Assembly: GCA_048213135.1 (NCBI GenBank)
Contig: PS015136.1
Location: 36,734 to 74,485 of the forward strand
Direction: 5' to 3'
From: Reclinomonas americana ATCC 50394
Taxonomy: Eukaryota > Jakobida > Jakobea > Jakobida
Length of the DNA: 37,752 nucleotides
The notes beneath the pieces are model-generated. The model was not told the DNA's origin. It did no database searches and saw only the letters and a list, made by a program, of their open reading frames with translations. Each line of letters opens with the position of its first letter. Position 1 is the stretch's first letter. Position numbers and translations under genes: made by a program. Positions 1-12,600 of this stretch are shown one piece after another.

Positions 1-2002
1 CTGATCAGCACGCTGCGGTACGCCGGCAGCGACTCGGCCAGCATGTGCGCGATGCAAATGACAAACTCCTCCGGCTGCATAGTACACGCATGTGCGTGCG
101 TGTGAGCACGCCACCTCTTGCATACATAAACAAGTGGATGGAACGCAACATCGGCACTTGCTGGATTGGCATAGTCCACAAAGTACGCGCCCACCACTTG
201 CTGCTGTGCCGGTCTGCCGACGGCGCGAGATGACTGTGCGGCCAACTAAGAAAAGTGAGGAGAGAGGGAGAGAAAGAGAGAGATTTGACGAGGAGGACAC
301 TAGAAGTGAACGAAACTGGATCATGGAAGCGACGGAGAGCGATCTGGGCCAGTTGCGCAAAGAGCGCGGTCTTTCCGGTACCGGCACCGCCAATCACGGC
401 GAGAGACTGACTGCCACTCTGTTGCGAGATGGTTGAATGAGCAGGAGTGGCACTTTTAACACCGCACCGAATGGACGCAACCGTCGCCGCGGTGGACTCG
501 AGCATGTCGTAGAACCACTCTCGGCCAACAAAACCACCCAGCTGATTGCAGGCGGCCAGCGTCTGCTGCGCCTGGCGGAAAAAGGCACTGACGAGCGGCC
601 GGCTGCGCTGCTCGGCTTCACACACAATGTGCAGGCCGTTTGCGACTTGCATCTGCAGTCGTTGCCAGCCGATCTGCATCTCCGAGTCGGAGAGCACCAC
701 TGTGCGTGATGTCAGCCAAACAACACAAATACTCTCTCTCTTATTCCACTCAGAAATGAAGATATACAAACCGCTGTCGTCGGCAAACTTGCGCAGTTCG
801 ACCAAATCCGCGTAATGCGAGTACGGCATGCCGACCTTGAGCTGATGCGTCTCCAGGTACTCACAGGCCGTCAAAATGTGCGTCACGTGCTCGCGATACG
901 TCGCCGGATCGAAGGGACTGGTGCGCAGCAAGAAAAAGACCGCAGCTCGCATCACGTGGGAGATGGTGGCCACGGATTCACGCTGCGGAGGTGGATGAGG
1001 AGCGAGGGAGAGAGAGAAAGTGTTGATCCCACTCACCACTCCAGGCAATAGCACGTGCTCGTCTCCGTCGCTCACATTCATGAGGACCGCCAGGCAGATT
1101 TGCAGTGACCAAGATCTGCACGACGAATCAAATCAAGTGGGTGAGAGCGGGTGAGTGAGTAGGTGAGGGAGGGTGAGGGGGAGAGGAGAGAAGAAATACG
1201 TGGACGGGTGAGGGAGGATGAGGGAGGATGGGGGAGGATGAGGGGAGGATGAGGGGAGGATGAGGGAAGGATGAAGAGACGTTGCGAAAGGATGAACAGA
1301 GAGAGGATGAGAAACGATGAATAGAGCATGAGTGAGCGCAACAAGCACGAGTGAGAGGGCAAACGAGGATGGGCACGAGCAAGTGGGGTCAGGATGCTAA
1401 TGCACACACGAGATTGGAAAACATACAGAAAGCAGAGAGCAAAAGCGATGCATAAGTTGAAGCCAATATAACACGAAGCTCCACATGAGATCTTCCCTTC
1501 CCTCGATCGCCCTCCTCCATCGCCCTCGCTCACACTCACCGACACTGATGCTTGAGTGGTGCGCGCCTCCACTCGGCAATCTCGCGCGCCTTGCTGCTCC
1601 CCGCCACCGTCGGATCCGCGGCCGCATACTCACTCCACCACTGCTCCACATCAAAGCTCGCATGGCGGCGACAAAAGTCGGAGAGACGCGCGTGCGACTC
1701 GCGCTGGAGAATGCACTCCACGTGCTGCGAGACTTGCATGAAGCGAGCGTAGGTGTCGATTCTGGGAGAGAGATGAGCGAATGAGGGAAGGGCAGTGATG
1801 TGAGTGAAAGAGAGAGAGTGTGTGTGTGAGTGAGTTGAGGGAGTGAGTGAGTGAGTGAGTGAGTGAGTGTGTGTGTGTGTGCGTGTGTGTGTGGAGTGAG
1901 TGAGCTTGCATGCATTAGTGACTAAGGCGACGGATAATGCACGCTTACGGTCGACTTAGGCGACGCCTATGTGCACGTTCTCCCTCTCTCTCTCTCACAC
2001 GT

Positions 2003-2037
<35 letters not shown>

Positions 2038-2276
2038 CTCTCTCTCTCTCTCTCTCTCGTCTATTNNNNNNNNNNNNNNNNNNNNNNNNNNNNNNNNNNN
2101 NNNNNNNNNNNNNNNNNNNNNNNNNNNNNNNNNNNNNNNNNNNNNNNNNNNNNNNNNNNNNNNNNNNNNNNNNTTGTTGTGCTGCCTGTTGACATGGGCG
2201 TCAGTGGCGGTGACTCTGCACCGAGGTCCATGGAGGCCGAGGAGAAGAGGCGTTGAGGGGCGAGCGGAGTCGACAT
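1..2276 (-). CDS. STAND/NACHT-like P-loop NTPase, 5' part, runs off left edge
   Basis: The gene is read right to left. The proposed start is ATG at 2276, opening a Ser/Pro-rich N-terminus that enters the gap at 2173. Later exons I could place are 1540-1761, 1037-1115, 772-982 and one starting at 699; their phases agree (an Arg codon is split across 1540/1115). A Walker A motif GGAGTGKT lies near 367-396, followed after an intron by a VVGAYFVDY strand, the pattern seen after the P-loop in NACHT/NPHP3/TEP1-type STAND ATPases. Walker B and the C-terminal repeats lie outside the window. The roughly 300 residues before the P-loop look helical and I do not recognise them. STAND proteins act as ATP-switched scaffolds or sensors; the specific role here is unknown. 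The link between the 2276 start and the exon at 1761 crosses the gap and is inferred. Confidence 0.6.
1116..1539 (-). repeat. Low-complexity intron with degenerate GAGGATGAGGG tandem repeat
   Basis: This intron of the STAND gene is 424 nt, far longer than most here. On the plus strand 1206-1282 carries about seven imperfect copies of a GAGGATGAGGG-type unit, flanked by GGGTGAG and GAGTGAG runs. It begins GTGAGT at 1539 and ends CAG at 1116 when read on the minus strand. No coding sequence is evident inside it. Confidence 0.6.
1799..2065. repeat. Microsatellites (GAGT)n, (AC)n, (CT)n beside gap
   Basis: GAGT/GTGT repeats occupy about 1801-1895, and an (AC)n-(CT)n compound repeat fills about 1980-2060, directly before the gap. 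The stretch falls in an intron, or introns, of the STAND gene. No exon could be supported here with confidence. Confidence 0.8.
2066..2173. other. Assembly gap (108 N)
   Basis: The N run abuts a CT microsatellite. It separates the proposed first exon of the STAND gene from the rest, so that exon's downstream splice site is not visible. Confidence 0.99.
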
Positions 2277-3629
2277 GATTGCACGACGCGGCCCGCTCGC
2301 AACACCTGGTTGAGTGAGTGAACTTTCACCCGTTTTGAGAGAGAGAAGTCATCATGTCGCAGAGGCCGGTGTCGATATGAGCACGGGGCTTGATAGCCAA
2401 CCTTCTGCTCTGCGCGTACGACATGCACGGAGGCACACAAACATGCACCGCTGCGGAGATATGAGACTGATATCGATCTTGGCGTTGACGTGCATATGCA
2501 TGCGCAAACGCAGGTCCATCATGAACGCTTTTACGCATAGCAGGCACACAGCTGATCCTCTGTCGTGCGATATGGCACTAAGCTGGCGCCGTTGTCTGCA
2601 TTACAGCAGCTCCTCTGTGCTCCGCGACAAATTTCGCGAGGTGGTGAGAGATCGGCGTTTCGTTTTTCTCCACGTGCAGAGCAGCCTCTTCAGCGCCGTT
2701 TGGCCATATAGTGTAGAGCATGCACCCCGTTAAGATGAGCCGAGTTGCTGCGTCAGAGTCGGCAGCGCCACTGAGGAGGCGTCGAATTACATGTGTCGAT
2801 CGGCGAATTACGCAACGGCCTTGTCACCGCACTGTTTCTTTGTGAACTGCCCTGCTATGATGTGGTGCGCCATGCGGGAGGTAGTCGCCAGCTCGGCGCA
2901 CTAACCTGCAGGGAACCAACACGCGGAGCAACTCTGTAGCTGGGGCTGGAACGGCCACGGCCAATTGCAAGTATTCCTGATCGCCCTCGAAGAACCGCTG
3001 GCAACCTAACTGTGCCTTGCACCAACGCCGTACATGGCACTTTAGAGAAGGTACCTCACATGTACCTTGCTGGAGGTAATCGACGAATGCATCGACTTTG
3101 AGCTGGATATTCGCTTGGCCAGTTTCACCCACGAAAACTGCAACCCAGCGACTGCTGCGTCGCATTCACTGCTCATAAACTCTGCACACGGCATGCCACG
3201 CATCTTCACTCCACATTCTCTTGCAGAGACATGCATGAATCATGCAAGCGTGCATGCAAAAAGAGTATCGCGAGTGCAAACACACAACCGTTACGGAAAT
3301 CGTTCGCGGCAATTCAATCATTAGTCGAGAAGTCGCACGTTGAGCGCACGCTCTTTCGCTCACTTTCTCTCTTTGCTCTCTCCACCCTCTGCCTCGGTGC
3401 CTCATCCTCGCGTGCGTGCAACACAGACCACGTGTCTGCGTGTGACCGCGAGCGCCGTGCGCACACTTCTTCCTTCTCCTTCTTTCTTGTCTCTCTCTCT
3501 TTGCTTTCAAGCGTGTGCGTGAGTGCACTGAATGATCGCCTCACGCGCACATGGTGGCGTCCAGCACCTTCTCTATGGTGCGTGCGCTCCACCTTCTCTC
3601 TTTCCTGTGTCGTTCACCATGCACTCACG
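2277..3629. promoter_or_regulatory. Divergent intergenic region between STAND and TIG-repeat genes
   Basis: This 1.35 kb separates two genes that start in opposite directions. It lacks the CT tracts typical of introns until about 3350, where CT-rich sequence leads up to the ATG at 3630. It contains the palindrome TGCATATGCA near 2490 and a cluster of ATGCA motifs at 3229-3262. No convincing gene is present; one 113-codon minus-strand ORF (2824-3165) shows no recognisable domain. Confidence 0.5.
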
Positions 3630-6600
3630 ATGTCCATCTTCTTGCTCATCACTGCAGCACTCATTGTTGTGTGTGTACTTGTCGTGGTACCACACGTGGC
3701 CGTCGCCAGCAACACCACGCCACTGAGTAGTGTGACGATTACGGGCTCGATCGTGCTGGCCTCTGCTGACTCGCTAACATTCTCGCTGCGGCCTTCACGA
3801 TCGTACGAGCCTGCAGACGGCGCCAACCCAATGATCGAGGTGCGCAGACTCTTTGTTCCTCTCTCTCTCTCTCTCGTGCATAGTCTCACACTGTGCTCTC
3901 CTCTCTCCACGCGCGCAGGTCCTTCCCGACAACGACAATGCCCTTGCCATGCTTCCCCTGAACCCCGTGCTGTGCCCTTGGTCGGGCGCCTACACCCTCG
4001 TCGGCAACTCCACCGACACCACGCCGACGGCAACAGCCGACTACGGCTTTGTGGTGTGCACGTTTGGTGAGCAATGCCACACTGTTGTTTCACTTTCTCC
4101 CTGCACTCGTCCTCACCGAGTCCTCTCTCCTCGTCCAGCTCGACCATTGCAAAGCACCGGACTACCGTACACGCGCTTCCGTGCACGTGTTTCCACGGTG
4201 GCAGGCAGCGGTCCGCAGTCGCCTGCCATGAACTCGAGTTGCGACCGTTCCCGTTGAGTGCCTTCTCGCAGCTCTGAGTCACTCATGACCCTGCTTGCAG
4301 ACGTTTTGTTGCTCGACACCTCGGTGTCGGCTGCCGTTCTGTCGCTGGCCGACAGCGTGCTCACCGTGTGGTTCAAGGCCAGTGATGCGGCGGACAGCAG
4401 CTTCGGCCTGTCGCCGCGCTATGAGGTGCACTGGCCGCCAAATTATTCGAGAGGAAAGTCTTTGACAAAAAACACTCACCTCTTGTTTCCCCACCGTTAC
4501 AGATCATGGCCATGTCTGATCTCGCCACCCCTCTCCAACCCGTTGTGGGCACCGACTGCGTGTGGAGCACGAATAACACCGACCCGGTGACTTGCATGTT
4601 TGCACTTACCGACAATTACAACGCCACCAGCATGTTTGCTGCTCGAGTCGCCACAAATCAAGTGGCCGGCATGCCGAGCGCCACTTTTGCGCCAGGTTTC
4701 GTGTCTCTTGCTTTGTTTCCTTCAGCTTTGTCTTGTCTTCCTCATTCTGGCGCACAGTGCAAGTGTTGAATGTCGGTGGATTCGACAGCGTGCGCGTCGT
4801 CTCTGGGTGGGTGAACGCCATCACCGTGGTGGGTACCGGCTTCTCTGGTGGCGATCAGTTCCGCGTCATCTCCACTGCCTCGTCGTGCAGTGACGTCGCC
4901 GTCACCAACGCTGCGGCCGTGGTATACTTGCAACGCTCGTGGTCTGGCCACTCGATGCACGTGCTATCGCTCGTGGTCGCTGGCGAAGGAGAGTATCAGG
5001 TGCGTCGGGGCATTCTTGCGCTTTCATGTGTAATGCATCGACACTCATCTCCTCTGTGCATGCACGCGATCAGCTATGCATGAAGTTCGCGCAAGGCACA
5101 GTGTTTAGCGCCATTCCGTCACCATTGTCCACATTCATGGCAGTGGCTCGTTGCGTTTTCGATTCGATTCTCTGCCCCTGTCCTCTTTATTTACCATCTC
5201 TCTCTCCACACACACACACACAGCCGCGGCCTACAACTCCACTCTTGTTGGTTTCACGGGCAGTCCTGCAGTTGATCCGCAACTCGTTGATGCCGCCATT
5301 GCTGGCAAGGGTGTGTGCATTTCTCGCGTTCACACCACCACTTTTGCTTCATCACTCATGTTGCTGCGTGCCTTTTCCTCACAGGACTCACCATCGACGA
5401 TGAGATCGCCGTGTCGCGCAGCCCCACTTGCGCATCGAAAGAGATCACCGGTTTTACCATTGTCGGCGCCGAGCTCATTTCCCCGGAGCTACGCACCTTC
5501 CACATTGGTGCCAGTGTCGGTGGGACGTACTATCTGTGCATTCGTTTCCGCGGGTCGGCTGCGTTGACCCCAGTGGGAAGTGCACCGTTCTTGGTCACCG
5601 GTGCGGCAATCCCGCAATGAGTTAGAGGAGCATCTTGCATGTGGAAACTCACTCCACACCTTCTCTCTCTCTGTTCGCGTCTCCTTGCACTCCCGCAGGT
5701 ATCGTCGCCAACATTGCACCGGCTGTCCTGCTGACGGACCGTGCCTCCAATCTCACCATTATCGGCTCCGCGCTCACCTCCGACGACAAATTCTTCTTTG
5801 TCCGCAGCAACTGCGCGGCCGCCGATCCAGCCACCAACTCCTCCGGCGTGGAGGTGCAGGTGTTGCCGGGGAGAAATTCCACAGTTACTCAGCTGCAATC
5901 CACTGCACGTGGGCTCGGCGACTTTAGGCTCTGTGCTCTGTATGCCAACAGCACACAACCGGTGGACACGGGCTTGTCGATCACTGCGCACGGTTTGTTC
6001 GAATTGCTCTTAGTGATTTTTCCTTTTCTTCCGCGTACTTACCTGCCCCCGTCCGTGGCACTACAGCCGAATTGAACGGCATTGCACCCTCCATTACCGT
6101 GGTCTCCATGGCTGTCACTGTGTCGGTGAATGGTATTGGCCTGCGGCCACAGTTCGGCTACAAGTTCGTGTCTGTGTCGGAGAACGACGGTTGCGGTTTC
6201 CCGAACAGCGATGCCGATGCCGCCGCCCCGATTCACTCCGTAGCGACGGCCTCCGATGGATCTGCTGCCACTCTTGAGCTCAGCACACCTGCCGTGGCCA
6301 GTACACTCTCGCTCTGCATGCGCGAATCCGTCGACTCGCCATACGGGCGAACACTGCTCTCGCTGACCGTGCGCAGTTGAGTCTTTTCGATCCGTCGCCC
6401 TCATGTTTAGCACAACTAACGTGTCTCGCCCGAACGCCACAGCTGTTGCGGTTGCGGAGAGTGTGTTGCCGTCGTTTGTGCGCGCCGGCGCCGGACTGAT
6501 CAGCACCATCACACTGGTTGGCAACAATTTCGAAGAGTCGACGGCCATTCGTCTGGTAGCGTTCGATCAGAGTGCCTCGTGCAACATGAATGGGGAGCCG

Positions 6601-9600
6601 AGCAATTCGCCTGCCGTTCTCTCGCTAACCACTGCGCGACCGACCTCCACTCACTTCCTCGTCACTGTCACTGTCGACTCACCGGGCAACTTTGTGGTGA
6701 GGCGCTGAGGGCGAAGTAATATTTGTTTTCGCACCGATGTCTAATCTCTGCTCTCTCCACCACGCAGCTGTGCATCAAGCCAAGCGACATTCTACCGTAC
6801 GAACAAGTGGGTGGTGTCATCAAGAGCATTCCCCGTTGCGTCTCAGTGTTCCTCCTTCAGTTTCTCTCCACATTGCCGATTTCTCACCCTTTCTTCGCAG
6901 CGCAAGCCACATCTTCGTCGTTGCAGGAAATGCAGGCAACGCAGGCGAACTCACAGCCGCAGGTGTTCCCGCTGACAGTCTACGGCAACGCACTGGATCC
7001 GACCGACAGGCTGATGGCTTCGGCGTTTGGAAACGGCTGCGCTGAACTGCCGGCCAATGTGGTGAACTTGGCCACGCCGTTCGCCACCTCCAACAGCACC
7101 ATGTACTCCACCACTATTTCGGCCACGGTCGGCGGCTATTACGAGCTGTGCGTCAGCTTCCAGAACCGCACGCCAAAGACTCGTGTGCTGTCAAGTGGAC
7201 TTGTTGTGCGCGGTGCGTCGTCGAGAGCAAGACGGTCTCCCATCCTTCTTTAACCGCCACTCACCTCTTGCCACACGCGCAAACTAGGTCTCGTGGAGTC
7301 GGTGTCGCCCCTGTCGGTGCCGGCCGACAAGCCGTCTATCGTCACAGTCCGTGGTTTTGCCTTTGCCGCGAACGACACTTTCATTGCAATTCCGGCGACG
7401 GCCTCGTGCACCTCCCCTCCACCAACGGCCACAACCACGCTGATTCGAGATGCAAGCCAGTCGACACCCACAACTGTGGTGCTGACACTAACGCCGGTGC
7501 TCGGTGGCACTGTTGATGTTCGACTCTGTGTGCGATACTCTGGCGTTTTGGCACCGGTCGCGGCGACGACTTCCATTATCTCCGTTGTCCGTTGCGTTTC
7601 TTCATCCACTAATTGTTCACTCGCGCACTGCTCGTTTTTGCTGACTTCATGTTGTACAGCGCGCCTCGACAGTGTGTCACCACTTCGTATGCTGCGAAGC
7701 AGTCGCACCACCATTACCGTCAGCGGCGTCGGTCTGCGATCGACTCTGCAGTTGCGGGCGGTGATGGCCGACACACCAACCGGCTGTGGCAACTCGACCA
7801 GTCTGATCGACTCGGTGGCGGCGTTCTCGTTGACCACTGTGGATCTGTCGGGTGAGACAGCGTCGTTTATCATGGAGCCACTGCGCTCTGGTTCGCTTCT
7901 GCTGTGCACGCGAACCAACCAGTCGGCGACATTCACGGCGCTGCAGCCCGGCACTGGCATGACCATTCTTGGTTGGTGTAGACGTTGGAAGGGGCTGTGC
8001 GTGTGTGTGTCTGTGATTCGTTGACTGATGAGCTTGCAGATTTGGTGACCTCCATGAGCCCGCTGGCCCTGCGTGCCGGTACCGATCTGGTGAATCGTGT
8101 GACTCTCGCCGGCAACATGTTCCGTCCGGACGATATTGTGGCGGTGGGCGATCCCAGCTTGCCGTGCTCCGCCGTCAGTGCAATCGCTCTCTCCATGCTG
8201 GTGTCGAGTCCTTTCAGCGGGAACAACACGCTTGCCACGGCAACACCGCCACCGTTGCAACCCGTTGCACCATCACGGCAGTCGAGCGCGGCAGTGACAT
8301 TTGTCAATGTCACATCCACTACCGACACGATGCATACTGTCGACATTGTCGTGCGCTTGCCTGGCACTTACACGGTCTGGCCTCAATCAGTCTCGTTGTG
8401 GAGATTTGCCTGCATGGTCCTCACTGAATATCACGATGCAGCTGTGCGTCAAATCCGCTCTGCTGAACACCTTTATCGTGCCAAGCAGCAATACTACTCT
8501 GGTGGCGCTCCTGCGTTGCGTCACTCTGCAGCTCGCCTCCCCCGTTTAATGGCATGCTCACTGCGCACCGCATGCACAGCCTCTGCCTCCACAACCGTCA
8601 CAGAACACATTATTCCCGTCAGCTTGCCGTCGCCTTCCCCGCCATCCATCGTGCCGCTCACCCTGCTAGGCGTCATGTTCACGCCTGCAGATACATTCAG
8701 TTTCGTGGACGCCTCGACTGTTGGCGGTTGTGCTCTGCCGGGCAACTCCACTGCACGTGTGGTAGATGCGACTTTCAAGTCCAACACCACGTTTGTGCTC
8801 TCTGTGGCCGCCACTGGCGGAGGTCACGTGCAACTGTGTGTGCGCTTTGCGTTGCGCGTGCAGCCTGAACCGGTCGCCGAGGGCGAATTCATTTGTCGAG
8901 GTTCGTGTGATTCGTGATCCGCATCTTTGTCGGTGCCCCCTTCTCACTTGCCCTCTGCAGGCGCGTTGCGCTCCATCTCTCCCACGAGCGCGGTTGCCAC
9001 GACAGTGGCACTGCCGGTCACGTTCTCGGGATACGGCTTCACATCGGCCGATATCGTGATCCTCATTCGCCTGGCGACCCCGTCCGCTGCTGTCTCCTGT
9101 GGCACACTGGCCACAGCAACAACACCGACCACCGACATGTTCGTGGCCTCGAGTGTGGTGGCCGACGCCGCCGGCTTGGTGGCCGTGGTCACGTTTGGCC
9201 AGCTGTCGGTGCCCGGTGGATGGTTTGGAGTATGCATTGGTGCGGCCGGCAGCAGCATGTTTGCCGCGCAACCGCAAGTGGTGTTCCAAGTCAAGCGTGC
9301 GTACCTCGATGTTTTTTGTGAGCTTCCACTTGTTCCTCTATTCACTCACCACCTCTTGCATGGCGTCTCTTGGCAGCATCGTACACGTCGGTGCTTCCGC
9401 TGCAATTCGACACCATGTCGCCCGCACCCTTTGTCATCACTGGCGTGGGCCTGTACAAGGGAACGAGTCTGCGCTTTGTGCACGACGCTGGAGCCGGTAG
9501 CTGCGGTGGCACTGCGGTGGTAGACGCAACACTGCCGACGATCAGCGGCATCACAATGCAGCCCGATGGCACTGCGCTCTCCGGCACTTTTTCGGCCATC

Positions 9601-12600
9601 AAGAGCGGCAGCTACCGCTTGTGCGCACTCGCCGACATTTCGTTCGAGTGGGTAGCGATGCCCAGCACGGTGTCTGTGGTGGCCGATTCCATTGTGCCCA
9701 CAAACGTCACCGTCACTGGCATTGTCGTGGACGGCTTTGTCATCTCGTGGGACTCGCGAGTGTCCAACAGCACCAAGAGCACGATTGATCGCTTCTCGGT
9801 CGTTTTCTCCACCCCCGGCTCCACTGCGGCCACCGAGCTCACCGCCGCGTTTGACGTGACATCGGTTCGCCAGTCGGTACGTTGCCTGACATGCGACGAC
9901 GGTCCCGAGCATGTATCTCATTACTATTGATGTTCTTCCCCTGTGGCAGCTGCGTGTCACCGGACTTGCCTCCGAGACATTTGTGTCGTCGCTGCGTGTG
10001 TACCCGTGGATCAAGAGCACCGGAAAGCGCTACAGCGATTACGGAGAACCGTCACCCAACTCGTTGACCACGCTCACCACTGGCACGTTCAAAATATGAT
10101 TGTCGGGTGATTGCAAGTGGCTCTGCTGATGACTGAAGTCTCTCTTGTCGCGCAGCTCCGACTGCGGCACCCGCCGATGTGAAACTGTCTGGCATGACAT
10201 CGGAGCCACGCAGCTTATTGCTGCAGTGGAGCGCTGTCACCATTGTCGGCTTGACGACCAAGTTCAACTATGTAGCGCAGTATCAGCGTGTTGGAGGCTC
10301 CGCGTGGCTCCCCCAGAATCCGGTACCCATTGGTCAACTGAGTACGAAATTCATGGGATTGCTGGCTGGTACGGGCATGTGAAGTGGTGCAGACAAAAGG
10401 GGTAGATGATTCATTCAATCTCTGCATTCGCTGCAGGTGTGTCGTATCGCGCGCGCGTCAAGGCCGTGTCCAATGGAGGCGACGGTCCGTGGTCGTCGTT
10501 GGCCACTGCATCCACAGCCACGGATGGTACTTTGCGAAGTCTTCTCTCGCCTTCCGTCTAGTCGTCTCTGACACCAATGCCCTTTGCACAATGCAGGCTC
10601 ACCTCTGCCTCCGACGAATGTGACTGTCAGCACAAGCCCAGTGCGTGTGGCCTGGCAGCAACCAACAGCACTCTCCACCATCACCGTCGACTCGTTCCTC
10701 ATCGTCTTCTCTTACTCGGGGTGAGTTGTGCAAGAGTCGAAAGTCACACACCCTGCGCACTTGCATCTCATTCATCAGTGCAGTGGTGCCGAGACGCGTG
10801 TGACAGTATCCGACGCTGCGGCGCGGTTCTTCTTGCCGACCGTGGACAAGCTGCCGGTCGGCATCGATATTGCGTGCCGCATGCAAGCTATTGCCGGCAA
10901 CAGCCAGAGTCCGTACTCGGATGCTGCTGTCTTCCAGCTGGCAGCCGCCAGCACGGCTTCGGGTCCCTCACTGTTCCTCACCTTCCCCGATCCGTCCAAC
11001 CCCACGGGCTTGTACGATGGCTCGCCGGTTGGCGGCCAATTGATGCTTACCGACCAGTCGGTGGCCGGCGGCACGGCCAACATTAACCTGTTGGCGGCCG
11101 GCGATGCACTGCAGTTGCGCACAGTCACTGCTAGTGAGGTACTGGGGAAACGAAAAAAACACTCACCTCTGTGCTTGCGGCAGATTCGACACTGGCGGCG
11201 TGGCGCTGGTGCAGCTGTCAGTGACGACATCTGCAACGGTGAGTTTTAGGGGGCACATCTTTCTCCACAACGTTCCTCCTTTGTGCTCGTCTAACCCCAC
11301 ATTCCAATGCTCAGGCGGGCTCAATTGGCACTCTTGTTCGCTCTTTCGACCTGAGCGCTCGTGCCGTGTCCATCTCCAAGATGACGACCTCGTCGATTGC
11401 GACGCGTGACACTGCTCCCGCTGCTACTGCACCAAGTGGCAGCAACGCGTGGCGTCAACCGCTGACGCTGACCGCCACCATTTCGCCACCGGTGCGTTTG
11501 TAATGCGGTGTATGCGCTGAGGGCCACCGAACTCATGCATGGTTGCGCGTGCACAGAGTGAGACTGCAGCTCTCATGGTGTCGACCTCGTCCGGTGGATG
11601 GGTGGGTGCCGACGGTCCCTTGTGCTCCAATTTCCCAGATGCCCCCAGACCCTCGTACGACAAGGCGTCCGGTGTTCTGCAAGTGCCGATTTGCGGTGCC
11701 GGCTCGTTTGGTCTCATGCGCAATGTTGGCGTCGTCACTCGTGCGTCACTCATTTCTTTCCGCGAATCCCGTGCTTGCTGTCGCCACTCACAAAAATGGG
11801 CCTCCATATCGCACAGCTCCACCCTCCAACTCGGGCGACTCGGGAAGCGGCACCAACGGCAACGGTTCCTCCGGTAGCGGAAGCACGCAATCACTGGCCA
11901 AACCCTGGTACCGCAGCGCCGGTGCCATTGCCGGTATCAGCGCCGGTGCGGCGGCAGCCTTTGCTCTCATCATCCTTCTCATTGTGGTGATTGTGAGGAG
12001 ACGCCGTGCCAAGCGCCTGGAGAGCAACAAAGTTGCGCGCTCGCACGTGTGTGTATACGCACATTAGCGACCAGCAGTCTCACTCTTCTTCCGCTTGTGT
12101 TCGCACAGGCTGGACTCACGATCACTGCGGCGGACGACCCCAACGGTGCCAACAAGTGGCCGATTCGTGACGAGAGGCGACACTCGGCGATTGGCTTGCT
12201 GGATCCGACAAGCCTCCACAGTCCCATGGCTGGCGCACAGCCGCCGGCGTCGCCAAGCGCATTCAAGCACCTCAGTACGCCCAAGTTAGTGGCGGGGGCA
12301 GCCGGCAGCGATTTGGCCACGGAGAGTGGCTCCGAATCGACGAAGCGCGCCACCATGATGCAGACGCTGAGCGACATGTCGACGACACATCCGTCGAGTG
12401 CCGGCAGCTTCGGTTCCATGTCACGCGACATCAACTCGGAGTTCGCCCGGACGCCAGGCAGTCAGCCACCTCACGACCACGCGCCGCATCACATCGGAAC
12501 GACGTTTGTCACTTTCGATTTTGATGGCATGACTGCGGACGACTTGCCGAGCGAGTACCTGGAGACGCTGGACGACTCACCAGTCGGCGACGGTCACGGC

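Noticed and set aside
1397-1915. Minus-strand ORF of 172 codons rich in His/Thr/Ser/Leu
   Set aside because: Mostly translation of GAGT/GTGT microsatellite and intron; only the part at 1540-1761, in a different frame, looks like a real exon.
2824-3165. 113-codon minus-strand ORF starting with ATG in the intergenic region
   Set aside because: No recognisable motif, no neighbouring exon or splice pattern, and amino-acid composition like random sequence; not supported as a gene.
11134-11183. GTGAGG or GTACTG as donor of the intron ending at 11183
   Set aside because: Neither gives the phase 2 required by the next exon (FDTGGVALVQLS); only GTTGCG at 11114 does.
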